DNA of 64,000 bases. Source: Trichostrongylus colubriformis (taxonomy: Eukaryota; Nematoda; Chromadorea; Rhabditida; Trichostrongylidae). Made by a program: the position numbers and the translations under genes. Each line of letters starts with the position of its first letter. Position 1 is the first letter of the stretch. The notes beneath the pieces were generated by a model. That model ran no database searches, had not been told where the DNA came from, and worked only from the letters and a program-made list of their open reading frames with translations. Positions 12,750 through 23,395 of the stretch are shown here, piece by piece. The stretch lies in contig OZ022260.1 of the NCBI GenBank assembly GCA_963978905.1, positions 16,729,725 through 16,793,724 of the forward strand. Reading direction: 5' to 3'.

Positions 12750-12995
12750 AATTGTGGGCGGAACCCCGCCTGTGGGTAACCGCAGCCGGTCCCAAGCCCG
12801 GATAAAGGAGGAGGGTTGATCCCACGCCGAGGGATCGTAAAATGTAGGCTTGTAACCACATGGAGAATACTCGCAAGGATTTCGTTAAAGCTACCGCATT
12901 CGGGGAAGCCGATGCGTCGGCATTGGACCAGGATGTCGATGAAAAGTATGCGGCTGGTCTCTCATCAAACAAGCTTCTATCATCGAAAACGACAC

Positions 12996-14213
12996 TCAGG
13001 CTCGCAACGTGAATATCAGAACAAGGAATCATGTCGGCCAGAAAGAAATAGTTGTGCAAGAACTGCTTCGCTACAGGATCTCCGTCGCTGCGATCACGGA
13101 ATTGCGTATGCCGGGAAGTGGATCCATGAGGATCACTTCGCCGAAAGATGGGAAGTGGATGGGGCTCTATTTCTCAGGCGGTGAATATCATACTGAAGGA
13201 GTGGGCTTCGCGGTCGATTTTAAGGCATTCAAAGTGTCATCGCTTTCCAGCCGTTCTCGAGCAGATTGGCTGTGCTTACCATCAAAGGCACCATCAGGAT
13301 GCATCTTGTTGTTGCATACGCCCCTACAGAGGCCAGCCCGGAGGAAACAAAGGATGCTTTCTACGACCAGTTGCAAACTGTCCTTGATTCACTACCACAT
13401 CGTGACATGATTGTAATTGGAGGTGATCTTAACGCGCACACGGGCGCCAACAGAGAAGGATGGGAAGACGCTCTGGGCCATTTCGGACACGGAGAAATCA
13501 ATGAGAATGGACTTCGATTATTGTCGTTTGCGCTGTCGAACCATCTGATCATAGGCAACACCGTATTTCGTCACCCTCTGAAGCATCAGCTAACATGGCG
13601 GTCCTCCAATGGGAGGGATCTGGCTATGCTCGACTACTTTCTCATTCCAAGCCGATTTCGATCCTCTTTCTCGGATATTCGTGTCATGCGAGGAGCTGAC
13701 TGCGGATCTGATCATCATCTTGTGCTTGCGTGTGTACGACTGAAGCTGAAAAGCCGCCAGACATCAGCGAACATACCATCATGCAGAGATTGGAGCAAAT
13801 TGGATGACCCTATCTATAGACAGCACTTCCAAATATCTCTGTCAAACAAGTTCGCTGTTCTAACAACATCCGAAAACGCTGACGATGCAACTGATCAATT
13901 TGCTGCGGTTGTTACTGATTCCGCCATATCCACGTGTCCACTTCGCCGGCATTGCACCCAAGCATGGATTTCTGATGAAACTCTTGATCTGATGGATCAA
14001 CGAAAACAATGCAAACTGACTGATTTACAAAGATACCGGGAGCTTCATCATGTCGTACGTAGTCGTCTCAGAATGGAAAGGAAACAATACTGGTTCAGTG
14101 TCGCAGCAGAACTTGAGAATCAGGCCAACCGCAGGGATTATCGTCGACTATATGCAACTCTTCGCCGTCTTGGAAGGAAGATTAGAAGCGTCGATGACAA
14201 CAAAGAAAAGTGA
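12996..14213 (+). pseudogene. RTE LINE endonuclease domain
   Basis: An apurinic-type endonuclease in two frames. The first (13009 to about 13262) covers the N-terminal core (NIRTRNHVGQKEIVVQELL, then AAITELRMPG). A frame change near 13262 leads to the second, up to the stop at 14213, with the catalytic signatures GGDLNAHTG, LDYFLIP and GSDHHLV all present. An earlier frame break at about 13008 separates the upstream LATLN-type start motif. The endonuclease nicks target DNA to prime reverse transcription. Key residues look intact, but the breaks prevent a continuous product. Confidence 0.85.
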
Positions 14214-15906
14214 TGGAAGCTACGTACGATCGCGTACAGAGCGACTTGGCAGGTGGAAAGAGTATTTTTGCCAGCTCAACAACCATCCCATACCAGATGA
14301 ATTGCCGCCAAATTCTTCTCACAATCAATCGTTCGATCGTATTTCCGTGGAACCTCCTGATATCGGTGAAATTGAAACTGCGGTGAATCAGTTGAAGCGT
14401 GGGAAATCAGCGGGAAATGATGGTGTGACAGCTGAAGCCTTGAAAGCTGGTGGTGACGTTCTCCGACAACGATTGCACTCACTGCTACATCTTGTTTGGA
14501 CTTCCGAAAAAACCTACTTCGTGGAAGCAGGCGATCGTCATACCAATTCACAAGAAAGGAGATACACACGAATGCAAGAACTATCGCGGAATTAGCTTGT
14601 TATCTATTATTGGGAAGGTCTTCATGAAAATCATACTCGGGCGAATCCAGCGACGACGAGAACAGATGAGTCGGGAGGAACAAGCGGGATTTCGTCCCAA
14701 TCGTGGATGTTCTGACCAAATTTTCACCCTGACGCAAGTCCTAAAGGAAAGTGTTCGCTGCGGGAAGCGTCTCATCATCGTGTTCACATTGACTTCGCTT
14801 CTGCATTCGTCAGCGTCAACCGGGTGGCTCTTTGGGAAACGCTTGCTGCAGAAGGCATTCCCGAAAAGCTGATTCGACTACTACGCAACGCATACGAAGA
14901 CTCCCGTAGCAGAGTTCGCATAAAGGGAGAATTGTCGGAAGATTTCGTAGTCAACACTGGTGTTCGTCAAGGATGCGTGTTGTCACCAGTACTCTTCAAT
15001 ACTGTCATTAACGCCATCATGAAATCCGCTCAAGTGAATCAAACAGGCGTACAGTTTGGAGAAGGACAATTCATCACGGATCTCATGCATGCTGATGACG
15101 TCGCTATCTTTGCCAATGATGATACTGAAGCTTGTGAAATAGTGTCCAGAATTGAAAGAGCTGCAAGGCCGTAGGATTAGTTATCAATACTGATGAAACG
15201 AAGGTTCTCACATCTGACGGAAGTGCTGCACGAGTGCATCTGAATGGAAACGTTTTTGAACAAGTCTCACATTTCAAGTATCTGGGCTCGACTGTGGAGG
15301 AGAAGAAAGTAGCGTCATCAACAGAAGTTGTGTATCGGATTGGCTCAGCATCGAAAGTTTTTGGCACACTTTCCTAGTGTGTATGGAAGAAACATAACAT
15401 AACGATACACTTGAGAATGAAGATCTTTCGCTCCCTGGTGCTACCAGTACTTCTTTACGGCTCTGAAACTTGGACATTACTGCGATCTGACATCCGAAAA
15501 TTGGAATCCTTTCGAATGAGATGCCTTAGACGTATACTCGGTGTATCGCTCCGCGACCGACTGAAAAACGAAGTGATAAGGCAACGATGCTGTCGCCACA
15601 ACCGTCGAAATGGAAATTCAACAACGACGGCTTCGTTAGTTTGGCCATGTTTGCAGAATGCAGCCGGAACGATATCCCCATAAGACCTTATGGAGAACTC
15701 GGCCACATGACTGGAAGATTCAGCGAGGAGCACCGAAGGAAACATGGTTGAAACAGATATCGAAAGATCTTTCTAATTGCAGACTTAGTATTCAGCAAGC
15801 AAAGATAGTGACTATGGACAGATTGCAGTGGAGGAGAACTGTGAAGACCTTGCGCACTCCAGGGCACCCACAGCAGCACTCAATGCAAGCTAAGGAGGAT
15901 AAGTAA
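14214..15906 (+). pseudogene. RTE LINE reverse transcriptase domain
   Basis: The reading continues through several frames: a linker (RWKEYF and GKSAGNDGVTAE), fingers (KNYRGISLLSIIGKVF and EQAGFRPNRGCSDQI), palm (GVRQGCVLSPVLFN, and the catalytic box HADDVAIF, whose two aspartates are kept), thumb, and a C-terminal part (LLYGSETWTL and LRRILGVSLRDR). The final stop TAA at 15904-15906 coincides with the start of the TAAG tail. Frame breaks fall near 14490, 14790, 15170 and in the C-terminal part around 15380 and 15600. Confidence 0.85.
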
Positions 15907-15924
15907 GCAAGTAAGTAAGTAAGT

Positions 15925-16073
15925 AATTGTGGGCGGTACAAACCTTGTCTCAGATGTCCATAAAAGTGTCTGCTTGACCATTGAACGTTTATTGCGTGCA
16001 TGCTGGCGTTGTAATGCAGGTACCAAGAGGCACCTAGCCGCCTCCTCGTGATCATGACTGCAGAGTCATGACA
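15925..16073 (-). mobile_element. LTR-like repeat copy 2, part b
   Basis: Continuation of 12476-12749 on the far side of the LINE. It matches about 946-1091 and starts with the second target-site duplicate. On the minus strand it begins TGTCATGACTC directly after a truncated envelope reading frame, without a purine-rich tract in between. Confidence 0.65.
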
Positions 16074-16854
16074 AATAACAAGCCACGATTCTTCAGCGGG
16101 CTGGCATTCACATGTGTCTTGAATACTATAGGAATTCTTTGAAGCATTGAGTTTTGGATTGATTGTACATGCATAGCTGAAGCTGGTATTGTCGTTTAGA
16201 TATGCAGTGGACTCATTATTCCTTATGAATCGTTTGAATTGTATCGGGAGGGGTGTAAACGCAAAAGATGTGACTTGGATTTTCGTCATGCCAACGGTAC
16301 GTTCTGCATAGGGTTTGATCTCACCGGTGAAAGTTCCTTTATTATGATCACAGTCAATTTGTTCTATAGATACGATAGAACAAACAACCTGAGAATGGGG
16401 ATTTAGAGCAACACCCTAAATCGCCACAGGACCCTGTGCAGTAGGTAATTTCCGTGAAGTTGTTAGCCTCCTCTATGTAGTTCCTCAACGAGGGTGTCAA
16501 TTGAGATTTTTGCACACTTTAAACCAGTGCATGTGCCCATCGTTTGCGTGATTGAACTAGAGTTTGAGTGTTCCGAGAGCGTTTCTTTTTGTCATCGCAA
16601 TATCAGTTGCTGTACCGAAATTTTCATTATGCGTACCTGTCTGTCTTCATATGTGGTGTAAAGGCAGACTTCAGAGTGCATAGTATTGATTTCTGCGAGA
16701 ACTATAATCAAGTTAAGACAGGCACGATCTAATAAATCGCATTGTGCAATGGTGCTGTTGCTTCCTGACAGCGCTGGACCACGACCCATTGACCAATACA
16801 AATGATGGTAAATAAGCGTATTATTGTTAAAGCTTTCCATTTGGTGTTGATATT
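16074..16854 (-). pseudogene. Bel/Pao envelope remnant B
   Basis: Minus-strand pieces at 16840-16592 and 16289-16074, with decayed sequence between, resemble the middle of envelope remnant A: a GTCTGLKCAK-type cysteine motif, a cysteine cluster with GCLFYR, and later FSYACTINPK and TCECQPAE. The 3' part is missing because the frame runs into the LTR-like repeat at 16073. The gene is broken and partial. It lies only about 140 bp downstream of gag, so the whole pol region has been lost from this element. Confidence 0.55.
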
Positions 16855-16995
16855 ACTATCGACATTGATTACGAGAAGTTGTTCTGTTGATTGACGTCGT
16901 CGTCTTGTGCTTGAGAAAAAGAAAGCTATTGTAATAATTTTTTTTCCGAGTCCACCTTATTATGTGGTATATTTTGTGAATTACGCGAAACAAGA

Positions 16996-18075
16996 CTAGA
17001 TGGTCACTAGGGTTATATATAACATCACATATATAACATATATAACATCATAATTCGCAGAGGAGCTCTTGGCTCTGTAACTCTCACGATCACTCCTACT
17101 TCGGACTGATCGTTTTGCCGAGGGCATGGTGTACCTTGAATCAAAGGGTACGTGAGTTGGATGTTTCTGAGCAGAGATGTTGTGCTGAGAAAAGTGTTTA
17201 TTATTTTTTGAGTAGTTTTGATATTTTTTGCAGAGTATTAAGCTGTGCGAGTCATCGCACAACATGCAGTTATACTTGTAGCAAGCTTCCGTGCGGCGCT
17301 TTGTACTAAAACACTTCCAACATACATTCAGTTCCCGCAAGCGTCTAATTTTTTGACGAGTAGTGGGATACTTACTACAGCAGCAAATCTTATGTTGCTG
17401 TCCGCAACCAGTGCAAAAGATTCTAGGTAGTGTAGATACACTTGTATGAAAGATTGTATGCTTATCCTGACTGTTTTCTCTGAAACTATAGACATGTTCT
17501 TTCCTTTTTACCGCGATTATCAAATTATCCAATAAATCAATCATTGCCCACGTTTCCCCGGGATCGAATTCTTTTCTGACCATTTCGCCTTGAATTTTTG
17601 AGAAGGTATCGAGCATCATGCTCCTCATGTTCGTGGTATCAATGGCTTCTCGTTGTTTCTCGAGAGTGCCAATAATGAGTTGTATGCCGCTGAGCTTATT
17701 CCTCAACGACCGATGATCATCTCGACACTGTTTCATCGACTTGAGTTTGCGACTCATCTGCATTGTGACTCTCCGAGGGTCTTGGTATTGATTCTTGAGT
17801 TGATTGACCGCCCTGTCGTAATATTCCCCTGTTTGCTGGATCATTTGTAGCGTTCTTGCTGCGTCGCTTTTGCAGCAATTGAATAGTGTTGACAGGTTTT
17901 CAATCTTGGAGTGGGGTTGTTTATGTACGAGCTCTTCAAATAATTCCCAAAAGGAGCCATACACTGAAGGATCGCCGTAGAAGTTCGGTATCTTGAGTTC
18001 ATTCCCTAGGAGCCTTCTATCCATTGTGCTGTGTTGGGGAGGTTGTTGATCTAGTATTTGTGAAAACCAATTTAA
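16996..18075 (-). pseudogene. Bel/Pao gag (main part), interrupted at its 5' side
   Basis: A long minus-strand frame of about 355 codons with the Pao gag signature (IPNFYGDPSVYGSFWELFEELVH-type region, then a helical capsid-like part) and a C-terminal cysteine-histidine region (CWKCFSTKRR, then CMLCDDSHSLILC) like the zinc knuckle of this group, though one histidine position is not typical. The frame runs past its likely native start into a 453-bp TTAA-flanked MITE. The N-terminal codons continue on the other side at 18533-18662. Gag would form the particle core. The product here is disrupted. Confidence 0.75.
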
Positions 18076-18528
18076 AGGCACACCACGCGATAATCAAAGT
18101 GGTCCTTACCTTCTCAGGGCAGGTGGACCCTCGGACGGTTGTGAAGATTGCACCCTTTTCGCAGCGCCATTGCTCACCTCCGCCGCGCACAGCCTGGTCG
18201 ACCTGAGCCGAGCTGAGCCCACCGAGCCGAATCACACCCGGCTTTGACGAGAGGGGAACTTGCGATAAGACAAGATAAGGCAGCGATATCAATAGCGAAG
18301 GTAGCTTCAACAGTGAAGAACAGGTGATATGGCAGCATTTTGAGCGATATCATCGAGGAAAAGCTCCTCTATAATCTCCCATACTCGTACGAGGGCCGAT
18401 GGCAGGGAGCTTTATTTTTGGTAGTTGTGAAGGGTTTTGATTCATTTTACTTTACTGGTGGGTAAACCAGGGCCTCTACGTCCTGTAACACACGCGATAG
18501 CTCTCACAATTTTTCGCGAGGTGTGCCT
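18076..18528. mobile_element. TTAA-flanked MITE (piggyBac-like), inserted in gag
   Basis: A 453-bp element with inverted ends AGGCACACC-CGCGA and TCGCG-GGTGTGCCT, flanked by TTAA at 18072-18075 and 18529-18532. A TTAA duplication is the hallmark of piggyBac-type transposition. There is no transposase inside. The insertion splits the gag reading frame cleanly: the frames on both sides agree once the insertion is set aside. Confidence 0.85.
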
Positions 18529-18532
18529 TTAA

Positions 18533-18662
18533 GCCATTGCCACCTGACCTTTTTACCAGCTAACTCTTGCATCATATTAGCTTCTTGACATTCCAACTCA
18601 ATCAGTCGTTTTTCCAAACTAAGTTCCAGCATTTCTGCGTCATTTAGCGTGGCTTCACTCAT
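18533..18662 (-). pseudogene. Bel/Pao gag, N-terminal fragment
   Basis: About 43 codons from a plausible ATG at 18662-18660 (minus), rich in Glu and Leu. They lead into the TTAA site in the same frame as the main gag part. A 20-bp tandem duplication (AGCGTGGCTTCAC twice) lies just upstream at 18644-18675. Confidence 0.65.
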
Positions 18663-18718
18663 GTAGCGTGGCTTCACCTCACCTTTGGACCGTCAATAAG
18701 TTTTACCTAAACTTCGTT

Positions 18719-20890
18719 AGAATTTGCAAGCTGTTAATAACAAGGTATATTCCAATTGTTGCTCGAGGAAATGATAAATGTGAGAAGTATCCAGGCGCAT
18801 ACGTTTCCTAAAAGCCAAAGTTGATTATCTCAGCGCCGTCTCGTCATATGTGCGCGGAAAACAGTACAGGAGATACTTGATGAAGCTTAAGAGAGCTCTT
18901 GTGCGTCACCAACTTTTAAAAGAGAAAGAGATGGCAACCAGCAAAAATACCAAACGTTTCTTCAATTACTGTAGAAAATGTCTCAAGATGGCGGGCACTA
19001 TTCCAAGTTTAGTTTCACAAGGGAATGTGCTCACAGATGACGATTCTAAGACTGAGCTATTCGCTGCTTATTTCAAGTCGGTTTACAGAATGGCTCGTCC
19101 CACTGATAGTGCTCTGGCACCCGTGACATCGGATAGCCTTGAATGGATTGACATAAGTAGCGATGTTGTCTACGCGGCATTAAAAAAGCTTCCAAATAGA
19201 GTATCGACATCGCCGGATGAGATCCCTTACGTCTTCCTAAAAAAGGCCGCACTGGGGCTCGTTTCGCCTCTAACAATACTCTTCAACAGGGTACTATGGA
19301 AGGTGGGAATTGTCAGGCCGATTTTCAAAAAAGGTTCCAAAAATGATGTCTCCAACTACAGGCCTACTTGTTTGACCAGCTCTATTAGTAAGGTGATGGA
19401 GCGCATAGTTTGCCGGAAAATCACGGATTTCCTTACCGATAGACATCTACTTAGCTGTGCCCAACATGGTTTCCGCCGGCATAGGTCTACCACTTCTGCC
19501 CTGCTTTCAACAGTACCTCTCTGGCAAAAAGAGATTGACAAAGGAAATTTCGTTTCGGTTTGCTACATAGACTATGCAAAAGCTTTCGACTCCATTGTCA
19601 TACATCTCCTAATGAAAAAGCTAGCTGCACATGGCATCTGTGGTCGGCTTCTTCGATTCCTTGAATCATTTCTAGTTGGTAGAACTCAGGTCGTAATGAT
19701 CAATAGCGCAAAGTCCCGCCCGTATCCTACGCCAAGTGGTGTGCCTCAGGGTACGTGTCTCGGACCGCTGCTATTCGTCATATACATCAATGACCTTGCT
19801 GATTTCCTTCCTGACGGCGCCTTTTTAGTATATACGCTGATGTCTCCAAAATTTATACCGTAAATGACTGTCAAAAGCTACAGAACGCCATTGACGCTGT
19901 TGAAAGCTGGTCAAAGAAGTGGCAACTCGAAATATCTATCCCTAAAACTGCCATCATGGGTATTGGGAGAAACCACCCCGACTTCACCTTCACGCTGTCT
20001 GGGAAGCCGCTCACACGTGTTCATCAAATTCGCGATCTCGGTATCGTCTATAGTGACATGCTCGAATTTGATGAATACATCCGGGACATAGCTTCAAATG
20101 CACGTGCTCGAGCTAATTTTATACTCAGATCCTTTAGGTGGCGTGACCCCACTTTACTTTTCCGGCTTTTTATCCTCTATGTCAGACCGCTTCTAGAGTA
20201 CTGTTCCCCTGTTTGGTCGCCGCATAAGAGATTGCTGTTAGAAGAAATCGAGAAAGTTCAGAAAAGCTTTACTTATCGCTGTTTCATTCGGAAAGGTGTT
20301 AGCACCCTACCCTATAAACAGCGTCTATATAAGCTCGGTGCGGATAAACTAGCCTTTAGACGACAGTTGATTGATCTCAGCTTACTTTATAAGACTACCA
20401 CAGGCGAAATCTGTTTGAAACTGCACGACCTTTTTGAGTTATCCTCTACCATCGGTACCTCAAGGGGGCACCCTTTCCGTATACGTCCCTATAAGCCCAA
20501 CACCTCAGCATATGAGGGCTCGCTTCTGGTCCGGGTAGTAAAACTATGGAACTCTTTAAATTGCGATTTCTTTAAATGGAAGCAGGCTTCTGTCTTTCAA
20601 GATCACCTGGCGTCCCACCTGAGGAACTTACCTTCGTTGTTGGATTACACAACGGCTGATTCAGTGGACTGGACTCCAAACTCTGCTCCATCTAATGAGC
20701 AGCGCATCTGATTTCAGCTACGAAGTAATCAATTATAAAACAAATAACTGTTATTTACGTCGAGGATATGTTATTATCGCGTTCCTTTGTGTGTTTCCCA
20801 CGTTCCTTGTTGTATTATTGCTAATTCATGTGTGCCTATCATGTTGTTCGTGGAAGAATAAATAAATAAATAAATAAATAAATGAATAAA
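18719..20890 (+). mobile_element. CR1/Jockey-like LINE, 5'-truncated
   Basis: A 2,172-bp insertion bounded by 11-bp direct repeats TAAACTTCGTT at 18708-18718 and 20891-20901. It ends in an (AATA)n tail from about 20858. It begins inside the ORF and so lost its endonuclease at insertion, which is usual for target-primed reverse transcription. It lies upstream of the gag remnant in the same Bel/Pao neighbourhood. Confidence 0.85.
18850..20711 (+). pseudogene. CR1/Jockey-like reverse transcriptase
   Basis: RT motifs in order: IVRPIFKKGSKNDVSNYRP, then CAQHGFRRHRSTTSA, then CYIDYAKAFDSI, then PSGVPQGTCLGPLLFVIYIND. At the catalytic box the frame breaks near 19830 (a TA-rich slip), and the following frame reads YADV where YADD is expected, so the second catalytic aspartate is also lost. 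That frame then runs to the stop at 20711 with the thumb and C-terminal part (LGIVYSD, and LFILYVRPLLEYCSPVWSP). The element is clearly dead. Confidence 0.85.
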
Positions 20891-20901
20891 TAAACTTCGT
20901 T

Positions 20902-21490
20902 CAAAATTGTCGTTTAGGGGTCATTCATAACGCTGATCACGAATGTGAAAATGACTTTCTGCGCGGAAGTCATTTGGCTCAAGATGTCGCCATTCTTGTT
21001 CAAGTGTGCTGTGGTCAGCTATGTAGGATTGAAGAGTCATCCTCCTATTAATGCCTTTCACCTGATACTATTTGCAGTTATCATTTTGCACATTCACGCG
21101 TATAACCTCCATGGGCGAAATTTCAGCGAAATTTTTTTTAACAATCGCGGAGCCTGGAGTAGGGGTAGAGATTGTTGTATAGTGCGAAAAAATGACCAAT
21201 GATGCCATTATTCCTATCATGGTTTGGCACGGAAAGGAGAAGGTTAGCTTTTCGGACCTTGATTATAAGCGAAAAAGAGCTAATGCCGGAAGTGAAAATT
21301 TCTGCCTCCTGTATGTCCTTCTCTGGCACTACTGAACAACCTTACAACTCAGACAGCAAATTGCAGAGCAGAAAAAGACGGGTACATATGATATAGGGTG
21401 ATCCATAAAAAATGAGACACGGTTCTTATTTGAGCAGTTTTGTGCAAACTTCACTTATGCAAATTTTCACTGAGCACAGTCAGCGGTATA
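20902..21490. other. No gene seen
   Basis: About 590 bp between the LINE and the foldback mariner. The first part is the old target sequence of the LINE. No conserved motif, repeat or convincing exon was noticed. Confidence 0.4.
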
Positions 21491-22164
21491 TTAGGTAGTC
21501 TAGAAAGTCTTTTCGTATTTTTAAATACCGCTTTTTCCCTCAAATCTGCTTTCCAAAAATTTCTTCTGTACATATATATGTGTACAAGTCCACACGCATC
21601 TATAGGTATTGTTGTCTCCCATCTCCCGGATAACCCTTTTCGGCAAAATAAAAATATCAGAAGTCACCTCATTTTCAATTTCAATTTTTCTTTTTCGAAT
21701 GGCGTTAGACAGGGAAAGGAAAAGGTGATAATCTGATGGAGCAAGATCAGGGCTATAAGGCAGCAATTTTTATCCAAGCTCGAGAATTTTTTTAAAGAAA
21801 AAATTCAAAAGAATTCTTACCGCAGTTGAAAAAATGACTCGCCAAAAAGTTCTCGAGCTTGGATAAAAATTGCTGCCCCATCCACCTTATAGCCCTGACC
21901 TTGCTCCATCGGATTATCACCTTTTCCTTTCCCTGTCTAACGCCATTCAAAGAACTTTTTTTTATAATTTTTTATTGAAAATGAGGTTGACAGTTGATAT
22001 GTTTATTTTGCCGAAAAGGGTTATTTGGGAGATGGAAGACAATAATACATATAGATGCGTGAGAACTTGTACTACATATATATGTACAGAAGAAATTTCT
22101 GGAAAGCAGTTTTGAGGGAAAAAGCGGTATTTGAAAATACGAAAAAACTTTTTAGACTACCCAA
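21491..22164. mobile_element. Foldback mariner made of two 3' halves
   Basis: Two copies of the same mariner 3' half lie head to head around a centre near 21830. The left arm (minus) and right arm (plus) both encode the C-terminal transposase motif PYSPDLAPSDYHLFLSLSNAI, and each ends in the same terminal sequence TTAGGTAGTCTAGAAAGTCT or a close variant. TA flanks both ends. Arms agree at roughly 85-90 percent by eye. Neither arm holds the N-terminal DNA-binding part, so the unit cannot make transposase but keeps two inverted ends. Confidence 0.85.
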
Positions 22165-23300
22165 TATATTTGACATTCGCTCCTTTCGCTGCGATTGTTG
22201 TAGAAAATAACCTTTGAGTACGTTTCTGCTGAGGGCCATATAGACCCTGTTGTATAATTTTTCACATTGTGGTACCTCTGAAGCTTCTAGGTTTTTTCAC
22301 TACTTCTCTGCTCAGTGCCCTGTAAATTATAAGCAGTTCAACCTCCGACGCAGTGCATCATTTATGAAGAAATTCCGGTCCTGCTCTGTCACAGATTAGC
22401 CATTTAGTTGGTCCTGAATTGCTATACGACCAATGCTAAGAAAATCAATGGTTATATCGCAAAGGTATTGTATTATCCTCCGATATCGAACACTTATGAA
22501 TCTTGTGTGGTCCAAGTGGAACAGGAGTAGTACACAATCTGTTGCACAAATTATGGATCAACTTGTACACCTTCATCAGAAAATAAATCGTAAAACAAAG
22601 GGAACATTGTGAAAAGGTGGTAAAAACCGAGCGAACTTCTACCTATGACCCAATGAAAGCCGACCGCAGCACCCGGAACTATCATTCACGCGCAGACAAG
22701 TGTGAGTGATGAGCAAACAATGTCTCAAACTTGGACACTGGAACTTGTGTAAGCAGTGTAAACGTCCCTTTCGACGAGGAGGTTCGAAGCATGCACCGCA
22801 CCAAGGAAAAATCAAAGTTGCACACATAATTACTAGTTTTTTGTTTCATTTCCAGACTTGTTTATCTACAGTATGCTTCAAGCTAAACAGTTTGAACTAA
22901 CAAGCAACCATCACTTCAAAAGGGAATGCAATTTGTTGAGAAAAGATTTCGCAACGCAGGGTGGGACCACTGGGCGCCGTACATAGTTGGGTCTTATTGT
23001 TCGGGAGATTGCACTAAGGATAAAGTGCGGAGCAAGGCGATCCTTCAGGACCCAGTTATACTGCGTTCCTTGCTCTCACGCCCCGGTGCCAAATCATGTC
23101 CCAGCTATGGAAAGCTGATATGTGTAGTTATTGGACTAATCATTGAACTACTGAACAGATTAGAACAGCTATGACACTCCACGCGCGAAGAGGCGAGACG
23201 TTACGGGATACCTGTGTACCTTATAAAGGATGACGCCATAACGAGTGCGCCATTATGTGAGAAAACTTTGCCTCGCAGCGTCCTCGTGCGACGCTCTACA
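22165..23300. other. No gene seen
   Basis: About 1.1 kb with no recognised family, repeat or convincing exon. Confidence 0.4.
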
Positions 23301-23304
23301 TGTG

Positions 23305-23395
23305 AGCTATGGCAGTGCTCAGGGTGGCACAGGCGGAGACGCTGAGATACGCAGCTACGGCCTGCCGCCGGCACCGTAAAGTATGAACGCGGTCT
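23305..23395 (+). repeat. Dispersed GC-rich repeat, copy 1
   Basis: CAGGGTGGCACAGGCGGAGA and on through CTGCCGCCGGCACCGTA and GAACGCGG. It matches 48105-48190 at about 85 percent. No protein is likely. The boundaries are not resolved. Confidence 0.65.

Larger units (their letters stand above)
12762..15924 (+). mobile_element. RTE-type LINE, nearly full length (3,163 bp)
   Basis: The element is bounded by 12-bp direct repeats AATTGTGGGCGG at 12750-12761 and 15925-15936. The uninterrupted target is visible in repeat copy 1 near 940-965. The 5' part starts with ACCCCGCCTGTGGGTAACCG and the 3' end is a (TAAG)n tail. An endonuclease and reverse transcriptase of the RTE clade lie in this order, the usual layout for this roughly 3.2-kb group. 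At least five frame breaks make it inactive. Related copies in hookworm genomes are often annotated as craniofacial development protein 2-like. Confidence 0.9.
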
